A stretch of 64,000 bases of DNA from Zwartia panacis (GCF_030410395.1 NZ_JAUHHF010000003.1:186001-250000); one strand, 5' to 3'. Positions 52,081 through 61,315 are shown, counted from the stretch's first letter. Numbers and translations are program-made. The notes: a model not told the origin generated them from the sequence alone.

Positions 52081-53061
52081 ATGAAAACTTTAAATCTATC
52101 AACTATCAGAGAAAATTTAATCCTGTTGGGCTTATTGGTGCTGAGCACGTTCAGTGCGCACGCAGCTTATCCTGAAAAACCCATCACGTTAGTTGTCCCT
52201 TATGTGGCAGGAGCGAGTACGGATAGTTTAGCCAGATTGGTCGGTGAATCTGTCGGTAAACAGCTCAAGCAAGTAGTCGTAATTGAAAATAAAGTTGGGG
52301 CTGGTGGAACGATTGCAGCAGATTATTTGCGACGTCAAAAACCGGATGGCTACACATTCATGCTATCGACAGACAGCATTTTGGCGGTCAGCCCTGCTTT
52401 GTACAAATCAGTCCCTTACGATCCTCAAAATGACTTCACGCCTCTCACGATAGCGGTCAATGCGCCTCTTGTACTCGTAGTCAAAAATGATTCGCCCTTC
52501 AAAAACGTCCAAGACCTGATTGCTTATGCGAAAAACAATCCAGAAAAACTGAACTATGGGTCCGCAGGTGTTGGCACCTCTCAGCACATGTCTGGCGAAC
52601 TGTTCAAATCAATGGCCGATGTGAAAATTATTCACGTTCCTTACAAGGGGGGCGGACCCGCCATGAATGACTTGCTCGGCGGACATATCTCAATGATGTT
52701 TGTACAAACGGCATCTGCGGAAGCTTTAGCTAAAGCGGGAAAAATACGCATTCTCGCGACGGGTAGTCCCAATCGCGTACCAACTTTCCCCGACACTCCC
52801 ACCTTCGACGAACTAGGCCTCAAAGGCTACGATTCAAACACCTGGTATGGATTTAGCTTACCCAAGGGAGTCAATCCCGAAATTGTGAAAGTCTTGCATC
52901 AAGCAATCGCAAATGCCTTGAACACCCACAAAGATTTACTACTCAAGCAAGGTTACGTCATCGTAGCTAGCACCCCGGATGAAATGGCGAGGAGCATCGC
53001 CATTAATGGTAAAAAGTGGAGTGATGTCGCGAAAGCGGCTGGCATTTATCAACAGCAGTAA
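52081..53061 (+). CDS. Bug/TctC-family periplasmic receptor 8
   Basis: This 326-aa receptor starts at the ATG of MKTLNLST; the longer reading starts at a TTG inside the Kef gene. The signal peptide ends TFSAHA. Bug marks: YPEKPITLVVPYVAGASTDS, IENKVGAGGTIAADYL, KPDGYTFMLSTDS and IHVPYKGGGPAMNDLLGG. It is followed 23 bases later by a 3-hydroxyisobutyrate-dehydrogenase-like gene. Confidence 0.9.
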   Translation: MKTLNLSTIRENLILLGLLVLSTFSAHAAYPEKPITLVVPYVAGASTDSLARLVGESVGKQLKQVVVIENKVGAGGTIAADYLRRQKPDGYTFMLSTDSILAVSPALYKSVPYDPQNDFTPLTIAVNAPLVLVVKNDSPFKNVQDLIAYAKNNPEKLNYGSAGVGTSQHMSGELFKSMADVKIIHVPYKGGGPAMNDLLGGHISMMFVQTASAEALAKAGKIRILATGSPNRVPTFPDTPTFDELGLKGYDSNTWYGFSLPKGVNPEIVKVLHQAIANALNTHKDLLLKQGYVIVASTPDEMARSIAINGKKWSDVAKAAGIYQQQ

Positions 53062-53084
53062 TAGCGACTTTATCAGTGAAAAAA

Positions 53085-53981
53085 ATGACACAAAACAATG
53101 CTGGCACAACCGCGACTTCAGTTGGTTTAGTTGGTTTAGGTGCAATGGGACGCGGCGTTGCTCAGAACATGCTGACAAAAGGCTTTGCAGTGATGGGCCG
53201 TGATGTTAATCCCGAGTCTTTGAAATGGTTAGAGTCAGTTGGCGGCACCGCATGCCAAGATGCGAGCCTGATGGCAAGCAAATGCCAGGTCATCGTGAGC
53301 TTTGTCGTCAATGACAAGCAAACCGAAGAAGTTCTATTTGGTCAGAATGGTTTAGCGGCTGTCATGCAGCCAGACTCCGTATTTATCGCCTGCAGCACCC
53401 TACCCCCGCAATATGTTAAAGATCTGGCCACACGTTTGGCGGAAAAGAGAATCCACTTGATCGATTCACCCGTCACAGGCGGGAAAGTCGGTGCTGAAAA
53501 GGGTTCACTGACAGTCATGATTGCCGGAGAACAAGCGATTTACGAACGCGTCAAACCCGTGCTTTCAACTTTCGGCGCCAAACTTTTTTTTCTGGGCACC
53601 GAACATGGCAAAGGCAGTCAGATGAAAGTCATCAACCAGCTACTTTGCGGAGTCCACATCGCAGCGGCAGCCGAGGCCTTGGCCATGGCGCGTGAAAATG
53701 GCTTACCCATGGAAACGACGCTTGAAATCCTCAAGAGCGGTGCTGCCTCATCCTGGATGCTGGGTGATCGCGGACCTCGGATGGTCACGGAAAAATACGA
53801 CGACGTCCTGTCCGCAGTCGATATTTTTGTCAAAGATTTGGGGCTTGTGCTTGATTCAGCAAGACAAAGCACTTTTGCCGCGCCGATGGCGCATGCCGCT
53901 TTCCTGCAATTCATCGAAGCCAGCGGCCATGGCATGGGTCGTCTCGATGATGCGGCCGTCATCAATAACTATAAAAAATAA
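53085..53981 (+). CDS. 3-hydroxyisobutyrate dehydrogenase-family oxidoreductase
   Basis: This 298-aa NAD(P)-dependent beta-hydroxyacid dehydrogenase has GLVGLGAMGRGVAQNM near residue 15, the substrate loop DSPVTGGKVGAEKGSL, and the catalytic lysine in GSQMKVINQLL. It resembles YgbJ/L-threonate dehydrogenase-type members as much as HIBADH. A GTG nine bases upstream is another start. The Bug receptor just upstream probably delivers its hydroxy-acid substrate, by inference. Confidence 0.87.
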   Translation: MTQNNAGTTATSVGLVGLGAMGRGVAQNMLTKGFAVMGRDVNPESLKWLESVGGTACQDASLMASKCQVIVSFVVNDKQTEEVLFGQNGLAAVMQPDSVFIACSTLPPQYVKDLATRLAEKRIHLIDSPVTGGKVGAEKGSLTVMIAGEQAIYERVKPVLSTFGAKLFFLGTEHGKGSQMKVINQLLCGVHIAAAAEALAMARENGLPMETTLEILKSGAASSWMLGDRGPRMVTEKYDDVLSAVDIFVKDLGLVLDSARQSTFAAPMAHAAFLQFIEASGHGMGRLDDAAVINNYKK

Positions 53982-53990
53982 TCAAGCCTG

Positions 53991-54016
53991 TCAGGCAGGT
54001 GACACGACCCGCCTGA
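53991..54016. terminator. Possible stem-loop between convergent genes
   Basis: TCAGGCAGGT (53991-54000) pairs with ACCCGCCTGA (54007-54016) with one mismatch and a 6-base loop. It lies between two convergent genes. No T run follows, so a Rho-independent role is uncertain. Confidence 0.4.
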
Positions 54017-54026
54017 ACACGCTTAT

Positions 54027-54992
54027 TTACTGAAGCGTGATTTTGTTTGCTTTGACAACCTCGCGCCACTGATCAAGATCGGAAGCAATAGTCTTTCCAA
54101 ACGCTGACGCAGTTGTCCCCTCCGGCTCAAGTCCGCTCTCGCGCAATCTTGATGCGATCGCAGGAATCTGGAGTATCCGAATCATCTCTTTTTCAATGCG
54201 GGCGACAATCTCTGGCGACGTTCCTGCTGGCGCCATCAAGCCCCACCACGGATTGACCTCAAAGCCAGGTACGACCTCCGCAACCGCAGGCACATTTGGC
54301 AAAATGCTTGAGCGCTTAACCGTCGTCACTGCAAGCGGAATCAAACGGCCGGCATCAATGTGAGGCTTGGCAAGGGAAATATTCACAATCCCGATATCGA
54401 CCTGTTTACCCAAAAGATTCGTGATGACAGGCGCCGCGCCTTTGAAAGGAATATGCAACAAATCCACATTACCTTTGAGTGCGAGCAACTCCCCCGCAAG
54501 GTGAGTCGTACTGCCAGGACCGACTGAGCCATAGGTCACTTTGCCTGGATTAGAGCGTGCATACTGCATCAACTCTGGAAGAGTTTTCGCTACAAACTCC
54601 GGGTGCGTCAAAATTACTAACGGGCCCGAAACCAGTTGAGTAATGGGGACAAATGCCTTTAATGGATCCTGAGTCGTCGCAGGGTACAGGACGGGATTCA
54701 TCGCAATCGGACCGAGATTGGCAATCAGCAGCGTATACCCGTCAGGACTGGCTTTTGCGACGACATTGGACGCAAGCGTTCCGTTGGCACCTGCCTGACT
54801 TTCAACTATGATGGGTTGACCGAGTGCTTGTCCAAGCTGATCAAACATCGGTCTGGCGATCGTGTCTCCAAAACCGCCGGGGGCATAAGGATTGATCATC
54901 CGGATGGGTTTGCTTGGCCAAGTTTGTGCGAAGGATGTACTTAGTAATAGTGCACCAATCGCAGCAGCAAAATATCGTATTGTTTTATTCAT
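54027..54992 (-). CDS. Bug/TctC-family periplasmic receptor 9
   Basis: This 321-aa receptor has a short signal peptide ending LLSTSFAQ. Bug marks: WPSKPIRMINPYAPGGFGDT, VESQAGANGTLASNV, SPDGYTLLIANLGP and LHIPFKGAAPVITNLLGK. TAGGAG lies 9 bases before the ATG. Its ATG is only 16 bases from the ATG of the divergent racemase-fold gene. Confidence 0.92.
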   Translation of the reverse strand: MNKTIRYFAAAIGALLLSTSFAQTWPSKPIRMINPYAPGGFGDTIARPMFDQLGQALGQPIIVESQAGANGTLASNVVAKASPDGYTLLIANLGPIAMNPVLYPATTQDPLKAFVPITQLVSGPLVILTHPEFVAKTLPELMQYARSNPGKVTYGSVGPGSTTHLAGELLALKGNVDLLHIPFKGAAPVITNLLGKQVDIGIVNISLAKPHIDAGRLIPLAVTTVKRSSILPNVPAVAEVVPGFEVNPWWGLMAPAGTSPEIVARIEKEMIRILQIPAIASRLRESGLEPEGTTASAFGKTIASDLDQWREVVKANKITLQ

Positions 54993-55008
54993 ATTGTGAG
55001 TCTCCTAA

Positions 55009-55803
55009 ATGCCTGCAATCACTGATGAAGTCGAATATGGTGCGCGAGGAACGCTAGGTTTACTTGTCCCCCAGGCCAACACCACTGCTGAACCCGAAGT
55101 GCAGGCGATGCTTGATACGGATATTGCACTACTGACTGGCCGTCTGACAAGCCCGCAGCCCGAGATGAGAGAGCGCCTTCAAGACTTCTTAAGTGGGATG
55201 GACGGGTTTATTTCCACATTTGCCAACGCACCGCTCAGCGGTCTGGGGTTTTTGATCACCGGATCCACCTATCACTTTACTCCCGCTCAAGAGGATGCGC
55301 ACTTCGAGCAATTAAGCACGCGCTATGGGTATCCAATCGTATCCGCTGCGCAATCCATCCGTCGCGCTTTTACCTGTTTGGGTGCCAAACGTATTGGACT
55401 TGTGAGTCCGTACCCGGAATGGTTAACTGAAAAAAGTGTCGCATATTGGAAACGCTGCAATGTCGAGATTTGTGCGGTTGAGGCTCCTGAAACACCAGGA
55501 GGATTTCACAACATATACATGATGCGCAATGATTCAGTGTTGAGTGCTGCTAAAAAATTGTTGAAACACAAGCCAGATCTGATTCTTCTCGCGGGTGCGG
55601 GGATGCCTACACTGGGTCCCATCATGACGCTCGCGGATCTGGGCATGCCTGCAATCTCGTCCAATTTCTGTATGGCCTGGCAAATCAATCAAATGGCCAA
55701 AGGTGCGCTCGACCAAACCGTGGCATTAAGAAAGTTACTGGAAAAGGATGCCATGTGGCGTCAAAGACTGATTGAACGCTTTCCGGGCGTGCAGCCAAAA
55801 TAA
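55009..55803 (+). CDS. Maleate isomerase/Asp-Glu racemase-fold protein lacking both cysteines
   Basis: This 264-aa protein opens GTLGLLVPQANTTAEPE, as in maleate cis-trans isomerases and arylmalonate decarboxylases. The first catalytic position reads FLITGSTYHF, without Cys, and the second reads LILLAGAGMPTL, also without Cys. Cysteines occur elsewhere (TCLG, KRCNVEICAVE) but not at the motif. A different chemistry or a binding role is likely. It lies between two Bug receptor genes, 20 bases before the next, suggesting a shared small-acid substrate. Confidence 0.75.
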   Translation: MPAITDEVEYGARGTLGLLVPQANTTAEPEVQAMLDTDIALLTGRLTSPQPEMRERLQDFLSGMDGFISTFANAPLSGLGFLITGSTYHFTPAQEDAHFEQLSTRYGYPIVSAAQSIRRAFTCLGAKRIGLVSPYPEWLTEKSVAYWKRCNVEICAVEAPETPGGFHNIYMMRNDSVLSAAKKLLKHKPDLILLAGAGMPTLGPIMTLADLGMPAISSNFCMAWQINQMAKGALDQTVALRKLLEKDAMWRQRLIERFPGVQPK

Positions 55804-55823
55804 AAAAGAATAGGAAATCACAC

Positions 55824-56825
55824 ATGTTTTCACGTCGATATTTCACACGACTCATCCTTGGAGTCGTTTTTGCAAGTAGCTTTGTCTTACTTGTTGAAAG
55901 TTTGAAATCAGTTCATGCCCAAGACTACCCCACACGTCCCATCACTCTTTTGGTCGGCTTTTCAGCAGGTGGTCCGACCGACAGTGCAGCCAGAGCCGTT
56001 GCCGAGCAGATGGGTAAAGAACTTGGTCAACCAGTTATCATTTCCAACAAACCCGGTGTAGGAGGCTTGATCGCGGCTAAAGAAATGATGGCCTCTAAAC
56101 CCGACGGTTACACTTTATTTTTAGCTTCTAATTCTTTTTTCAGTCACGGACCCGCTCGCTACGAGTCGGTCAGCTACGACTATGACCGCGATTTCACACC
56201 TGTCGGTGGTGTATCGGGCTATCCACACATTCTGATCGTGGCAAGTAATAGCAAGTTCAATACAGCCCAAGAACTGTTCACCTACGCAAAAGCAAATCCA
56301 GGAAAACTGAATGCCGCCAGCGTTGGTTTTGGTAACGAAATCGCACTTGCCTGGATGAATGGTCTCGGGCAAATGGACTTGGCACAAATCCCGTACAAAG
56401 GTGCCGCAGCTGTCATCAATGATTTGAGTGCAGGCAGGTTGGATCTGGCTCTCGTTGCCCCTTCAGTCGCCTATCCGTTAGTGGATAGCGGTCGGGCCAA
56501 AGCCTTAGCCACAACGCGCAAAACACCGATCACTGACCAGCGCAAACTGGTCAGCATCAATGAAGCGGGTCTGAAGGGTTTTGATTTTTATGTCTGGAAC
56601 GGTATCGTTGCACCAGCCAACACACCTAAACCAATTTTGGAAAAGTTAGGTACAGCTCTACAGAAAGCACTCAAGCAGCCATCACTCGAGCGTCAATTCG
56701 AAACCGCATTTTTAAACGTCGAACCGATGACCGACCAGCAGCTGACTGAGGCTTTCCGCACGGAACTTGCAACCTCGAAAAAAGTCCTCAAGGATGCAAA
56801 CATCCCTTTACTCAAACAACAATAA
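55824..56825 (+). CDS. Bug/TctC-family periplasmic receptor 10
   Basis: This 333-aa receptor has a signal sequence with a central hydrophobic stretch (LILGVVFASSFVLLVESL) ending near VHAQ. Bug marks: YPTRPITLLVGFSAGGPTDS, ISNKPGVGGLIAAKEM, KPDGYTLFLASNS and AQIPYKGAAAVINDLSAG. AGGAAA precedes the ATG. It is cotranscribed with the racemase-fold gene and convergent with the VOC gene directly after its stop. Confidence 0.9.
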   Translation: MFSRRYFTRLILGVVFASSFVLLVESLKSVHAQDYPTRPITLLVGFSAGGPTDSAARAVAEQMGKELGQPVIISNKPGVGGLIAAKEMMASKPDGYTLFLASNSFFSHGPARYESVSYDYDRDFTPVGGVSGYPHILIVASNSKFNTAQELFTYAKANPGKLNAASVGFGNEIALAWMNGLGQMDLAQIPYKGAAAVINDLSAGRLDLALVAPSVAYPLVDSGRAKALATTRKTPITDQRKLVSINEAGLKGFDFYVWNGIVAPANTPKPILEKLGTALQKALKQPSLERQFETAFLNVEPMTDQQLTEAFRTELATSKKVLKDANIPLLKQQ

Positions 56826-57209
56826 TTACTTAGGCGCTCTGAACATTGCGCAGATCTTGTTTCCTATTGGATCCCGCAAATAAGCCAGATACATTTTTCC
56901 TGCAGGACCTTCACGGTAACCGGGTGGATCCTCACAGCTGACTCCGCCATTTGCCACACCAGCAGCATGAAACGCATCGACCTGTTCCACGGATTTAGCT
57001 AAAAAGCCAATTGTTCCGCCATTCGCAGCGGTCGCTGGTTTTTTATCCAAAGGCAAGGTGAAGGCAAATACCCCTGTCGGTGTTCTGTAGAAATATCGAA
57101 TATCGCGATTGAGAGCGCCTGGCGCAATACCCAGAGCCCCTAACGCTGCATCATAAAACTTTCTAGATGCTTCGAGATCATTCGCACCCACCATGACATG
57201 ACTAAACAT
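56826..57209 (-). CDS. VOC-family (glyoxalase/dioxygenase fold) protein
   Basis: This 127-aa protein has two beta-alpha-beta-beta-beta units. It starts MFSHVMVGANDLEASRKFYD, with His at the metal position, and ends YLRDPIGNKICAMFR. GGAG is 5 bases before this ATG. VOC proteins include lyases, dioxygenases and drug-binding proteins; the reaction is not assignable. It is the last minus-strand gene after the acylase, separated by 275 bases. Confidence 0.85.
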   Translation of the reverse strand: MFSHVMVGANDLEASRKFYDAALGALGIAPGALNRDIRYFYRTPTGVFAFTLPLDKKPATAANGGTIGFLAKSVEQVDAFHAAGVANGGVSCEDPPGYREGPAGKMYLAYLRDPIGNKICAMFRAPK

Positions 57210-57484
57210 ATTATCTCCAGAGGAATGACTAAAAAATAAAATGAAAATCTGTAAGCTTAGGTAGGATATTAATGTTTTATATTGCTTATAGTTGCAATAC
57301 CCAGGCCGGAGCCGTAACGAAATCACTACTTTTAGATCGATTCCTCAGACATGCAAACGCGGAGCGCATCTGACCTCGAAGGCGTGAGCTACAACTTTTT
57401 GCTGGTTCCAATGCAAAGCGAGCGCGATATTTATTTGTGTATCAATCGCTTAGAAAACTCTATCGGCTCGATTAATCGGCACCA
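57210..57484. other. Intergenic region between VOC and D-acylase genes
   Basis: These 275 bases hold no convincing gene. The part next to the VOC gene is AT-rich and may hold its promoter. A plus-strand reading frame from 57351 runs into the acylase gene antisense, has no ribosome site, and is not accepted. No strong terminator hairpin was seen. Confidence 0.4.
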
Positions 57485-59197
57485 TCACAATCCGCCAGCC
57501 CGGCTGCGCAGAAGCTGGCCTGGCAACGTGCCTGTTGCGATTCCATTCTCAAAAATTGTTTCGCCATTGACCAGGGTCGCGACATAACCATCCGCACGCT
57601 GCACCAAGCGTCTTCCGCCGGCAGGCAGGTCAAAAATCATCTCAGGACAATACAAGCGAAGCTTGTCAGGATCAATAATATTGATATCCGCTTTCATGCC
57701 AGGTTGCAGCACGCCTCTGTCATTCAGGCCATAAATACGCGCGGTGTCCATTGTTTGACGCTTGACCATCAACTCAAGCGAAAGCTTAGGCCCTCTTGAT
57801 CGGTCACGGGTCCAGTAACTCAGCATAAAAGTTGGCATGCTGACATCGCAGATGTAGCCACAATGCGCGCCGCCATCCGAGAGGCTATTGACGGTATTCT
57901 CGTGCTGCAACATCTCATGAAGATGATCTAAATTTTCATAGGAATAGTTGAACGACGGATAGTAAAGAATGGCTTTTCCATCTTGCTCCATCATCATGTC
58001 ATAAATGATTTCCAGAGGAGAGACGCCCGTTCGGGCAGACACCGCCGCGACGCTCAGCTCAGGCAAGGGCTCGTAGTCCGGATTGTCGCCCAAGGGATAA
58101 ATCTTATTAAAGCTACTGAACAATGTCGTCGCTCTTCGGTCAAGCAAGCCAGGCTTTTCATACAACATCCGGCTTCGAATCTCAGGCTTGCGAAGCTGCT
58201 CGATCATTTTTTCAAAAGGCAATTGTTGCAATTCTTTGAACGTCTGATGTGCCATGAAGGGTTGCAGACTGCTTCTCCAAGAAAACAGAATGCCTAATGG
58301 GCGGCCGCTGATCCCCCCCATTAAAGGCACATTTTCTTTTCTGGCCTGCTCTAATTTTGCTAATAAGCTTTTCCAAATATCCGGAGCAGCATCAGTCTGT
58401 TGAAGGTTGAATAGCACCGGAAGATGATTAGTTTTTGCCAAGGCGTTCAGCCATGGGATTTCCATCTCCATGGCCGGATGATTGGCTGTCATCTGAAACA
58501 CACCATGTCCCGCTTCGCCCAGTACCGTTCCCAGCGACATCAGTTCTTCTTCTGTTGCAAATGTCCCTGGAGGATACTTGCGCTCATCATATTTATGAAG
58601 AAATGTTTTGGATGTTGTAAAACCCATCGCTCCGGCATCCATCGCTTGCCTGACCAAGTTCCGCATGGCCAAAAGGTCGGCAGGATTCGCCTCATCGTGA
58701 TTGATTGCGCGTTCTCCCATCACATAGGCACGTACCGCTGAATGAGGTACCTGAGCTCCAATATCCAAGGCTTTGGGCTTACGCTCAAGTGCATCCAGGT
58801 ATTCGGGAAAAGTTTCCCACTCCCACTGAATACCCTCTGAAAGTGCCGAACCAGGTATATCCTCGACACCTTCCATTACCTTGATCAACCACTCTCGACG
58901 ATTCGGTTTGACTGGGGCAAATCCAACACCACAATTACCCATGATTGCGGTCGTCACACCATGCCAGGTCGAGGGACTTAAATACGGATCCCATGTCGCT
59001 TGACCATCATAGTGGGTATGTATGTCGATCCAGCCGGGCGTCACCAGACACCCTTCAGCATTGATTTCTCGTCGGCCCTGACCGATTTTTCTACCCACCT
59101 CGGTGATACGACCGTTACTTACAGCGATATCGGCTGTAAAGGCGGGTTTTCCGGTTCCATCCACCAAAGTGCCACCACGAATCACAAGCTCATGCAT
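57485..59197 (-). CDS. N-acyl-D-amino-acid deacylase-family amidohydrolase
   Basis: This 570-aa amidohydrolase family 3 enzyme has WIDIHTHYDGQATWD near residue 54, the bridging-Cys motif MGNCGVGFAPV, the long insert with a WEWETFPEYLDALE motif, and LSDGGAHCGYICD as the Asp site. It is larger than classic D-aminoacylases and resembles the group often called D-glutamate deacylase or dihydroorotase-like. The ATG of MHELVIRGG has AAGGGT nearby. It follows the Bug receptor 11 gene by 28 bases, so import and hydrolysis of one N-acyl compound is likely. Confidence 0.87.
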   Translation of the reverse strand: MHELVIRGGTLVDGTGKPAFTADIAVSNGRITEVGRKIGQGRREINAEGCLVTPGWIDIHTHYDGQATWDPYLSPSTWHGVTTAIMGNCGVGFAPVKPNRREWLIKVMEGVEDIPGSALSEGIQWEWETFPEYLDALERKPKALDIGAQVPHSAVRAYVMGERAINHDEANPADLLAMRNLVRQAMDAGAMGFTTSKTFLHKYDERKYPPGTFATEEELMSLGTVLGEAGHGVFQMTANHPAMEMEIPWLNALAKTNHLPVLFNLQQTDAAPDIWKSLLAKLEQARKENVPLMGGISGRPLGILFSWRSSLQPFMAHQTFKELQQLPFEKMIEQLRKPEIRSRMLYEKPGLLDRRATTLFSSFNKIYPLGDNPDYEPLPELSVAAVSARTGVSPLEIIYDMMMEQDGKAILYYPSFNYSYENLDHLHEMLQHENTVNSLSDGGAHCGYICDVSMPTFMLSYWTRDRSRGPKLSLELMVKRQTMDTARIYGLNDRGVLQPGMKADINIIDPDKLRLYCPEMIFDLPAGGRRLVQRADGYVATLVNGETIFENGIATGTLPGQLLRSRAGGL

Positions 59198-59225
59198 AGT
59201 CAATACCCTTTGAATCAAACCCACG

Positions 59226-60224
59226 TTATTGCAGACGGATGCCGGCTGCTCGAATCACTTCGCCCCATCTGTCGTAATCGTTGCGTACGATTTTGGCGAA
59301 CTCTTTAGGACCCGCTCCGCTCACCTCGTTTCCACCATTCTTGATGTAGTCGAGAATCTTGGGAGTATTCATTGCGTTGCGAAAAACCGTCGCTATTTGA
59401 TTGGCAATTTCAGGCGGTGTATTGCCTGGCGCAAAAATTCCTTGCCAGCCGACAATATCCAAACCCGCCAGACCTTGTTCAGCCAGTGTCGGCAAATCAG
59501 GCAACACACTCAATCGCTTGTCAGTGGCAGGTCCGAGTAACTTGACTTGACCCGCGCGCCATTTTTCAACTGCAGTCGCTGTACCGTCAAAATATATCTG
59601 AACTTCTCCTGCCATCAACGCGCGACTGGCATCTGCAGTCCCTTTGTACGGAACGTGCACGATGTCAATTCCGGCTGCGCGCTTGAGAATCTCTCCATTC
59701 AAATGCGAGGTGGATCCCATGCTAAAAGAGCCAAAATTGACTTTCCCTGGGTTCGCCTTGGCATAACTGATCAAATCCTTTGTCTGGCTGAATGGAGCAT
59801 CTTTATTCGCGGTCAGAACAGTTGCAGAGCGCACGAGCTGGATGATGGGCGTGAAATCCTTGAAAGGATCGTAGGGGAGTTTTTCGAAAAGATGGGGATT
59901 TTGAGTGTGCGTCACCACGATGGTGTAAAGCAGGTAATTTCCATTGTTCGGACTTTTAGCGATTTGTTGTGCACCGATCACCGTTCCCCCGCCTGGCTTG
60001 TTTTCAATAATCACCGTTGCGCCAGTTTGATCGGTGACCTCTTTTGCCAGCATGCGCGCCAATGCGTCAGATCCCGATCCGGCAGGAAACGGCACGACAA
60101 GAGTGACGGGCTTATCCTTAGCAGGCCAGCTGGGCTGAGAGGCCACAGCGGCATTCACCATGGAAATACTCGCCAGCGCGCCTAACAAGCTGGCTACTAC
60201 GCGTATCGATATCATTTTTCTCAT
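59226..60224 (-). CDS. Bug/TctC-family periplasmic receptor 11
   Basis: This 332-aa receptor starts at the ATG of MRKMISIR after AGGAG. The signal peptide ends MVNAAVASQ. Bug marks: DKPVTLVVPFPAGSGSDAL, IENKPGGGTVIGAQ, and VHVPYKGTADASRALMAG. The ADGYT motif is altered to PNNGNYLLYT. It is the first gene of a receptor-acylase(-VOC) operon and is divergent from a LysR gene, its likely regulator. Confidence 0.9.
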   Translation of the reverse strand: MRKMISIRVVASLLGALASISMVNAAVASQPSWPAKDKPVTLVVPFPAGSGSDALARMLAKEVTDQTGATVIIENKPGGGTVIGAQQIAKSPNNGNYLLYTIVVTHTQNPHLFEKLPYDPFKDFTPIIQLVRSATVLTANKDAPFSQTKDLISYAKANPGKVNFGSFSMGSTSHLNGEILKRAAGIDIVHVPYKGTADASRALMAGEVQIYFDGTATAVEKWRAGQVKLLGPATDKRLSVLPDLPTLAEQGLAGLDIVGWQGIFAPGNTPPEIANQIATVFRNAMNTPKILDYIKNGGNEVSGAGPKEFAKIVRNDYDRWGEVIRAAGIRLQ

Positions 60225-60328
60225 TACGTCTCCTGTTCGGTGGCTGTTTTCGGTCGAATCAATGTTCAATCCGTCTGGTAGCTCTTTTAAATTCATGAAA
60301 ACACGAATATTGAAACCGACTTTAGGCT

Positions 60329-60352
60329 TGCATTTGATTTAAATCAAATGCA
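60329..60352. promoter_or_regulatory. Perfect 24-bp palindrome with FNR/Anr core
   Basis: A perfect even-centred palindrome spans 60329-60352. Its core TTGATTTAAATCAA (60334-60347) fits the FNR/Anr consensus TTGATNNNNATCAA exactly. It lies between the lysR gene and the Bug receptor 11 gene. On the minus strand an AATATT (60306-60311) would be a -10, giving a start near 60299 with the palindrome centred near -41.5, the class II activation position. A LysR site is the alternative, but those are usually odd-centred T-N11-A. Confidence 0.65.
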
Positions 60353-60382
60353 TATTAGGCATACTGTTAATGATAAAAACTC

Positions 60383-61279
60383 ATGATGCTTACACTGCGT
60401 GCACTCAGACATTTCGTTGTGACTGCTGACGAACTTCATTTTTCAAGAGCTGCAGCGCGTCTGCACCTCACTCAATCGGCGCTGAGTCGCAGCATCCAGT
60501 CTCTCGAGGGTGCCCTGGGCTTAAAACTCCTTGATCGCACAGCCTCAAGCGTTCTCTTAACTAAATCCGGAGAAACAGTCTTACTTCGAGCTAGGCAGGT
60601 ATTGGCTCAAACGCAGACGCTTGAACATGAAACACACATGATTCGCGGCCTAGAGAGTGGTGAGGTCGCGATGGGAGTTGGCGTCTTTCCGGCAGCCACT
60701 TACCTGCCTCCACTGCTCACGCAATTGGCAAAAGACTATCCGGGCATCAGCATGCGAGTCGAAATTGAAAGCTGGAAACGCCTGCTGGATATGCTGGAGC
60801 GTCACACACTCGATTTTGTGATCGCCATTACCCACAGCTTGCCACCATCCGCTGAATTTTCAGTCATCAAACTCCCATCACAACATGGGGGTCTATTTGT
60901 CAGGCAGGGGCATCCCCTTCTGACTGCATCCCGTCGTATCCTCAGAAAAGATCTCTCAAAGTACCGTCTGGCTGCCACTCACCTACCCCCTCGGGCGCGT
61001 AGCCTTCTAGCCAAGCTATGTGGCGATACTGAAGGGAATCATTTACCCCTCGCCCTCGAATGCAATAGCCTTGAAGCACTTCGTAACGTAGCACTCAGCA
61101 CTGACGTTGTTCTTTTCTGCACACGCGAAGTCATTTCCCAAGAGCTTGCCAAAAAGCAATTAGTTCAACTACCTCTCAAATATCCTGCAGGTACAGAGCT
61201 CAGCTGTAACATCATTTTCCATGCAAACAGAACCCTATCCCCCGCCGCTCTGAAGGTGGTGGAATTAATCAAAGCTTGA
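60383..61279 (+). CDS. LysR-family transcriptional regulator
   Basis: This 298-aa regulator has the N-terminal helix-turn-helix LHFSRAAARLHLTQSALSRSI and SLEGALGLKLLDR, then a two-lobe effector domain from about residue 90 (VGVFPAATYLPPLL). It is transcribed away from the Bug receptor 11-acylase operon, the typical layout for control of the neighbour. Two tandem ATGs are possible starts. The effector is unknown. Confidence 0.93.
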   Translation: MMLTLRALRHFVVTADELHFSRAAARLHLTQSALSRSIQSLEGALGLKLLDRTASSVLLTKSGETVLLRARQVLAQTQTLEHETHMIRGLESGEVAMGVGVFPAATYLPPLLTQLAKDYPGISMRVEIESWKRLLDMLERHTLDFVIAITHSLPPSAEFSVIKLPSQHGGLFVRQGHPLLTASRRILRKDLSKYRLAATHLPPRARSLLAKLCGDTEGNHLPLALECNSLEALRNVALSTDVVLFCTREVISQELAKKQLVQLPLKYPAGTELSCNIIFHANRTLSPAALKVVELIKA

Positions 61280-61315
61280 CGCTATTGTCTTCTGATCACT
61301 TTAAGTCATTACAGA

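Noticed and set aside
57351-57587. Plus-strand 78-codon frame between the VOC and acylase genes
   Set aside because: No ribosome site, and its second half is antisense to the firmly supported acylase gene.
59547-60185. Plus-strand 212-codon frame
   Set aside because: Antisense to Bug receptor 11, which has signal peptide and family motifs.
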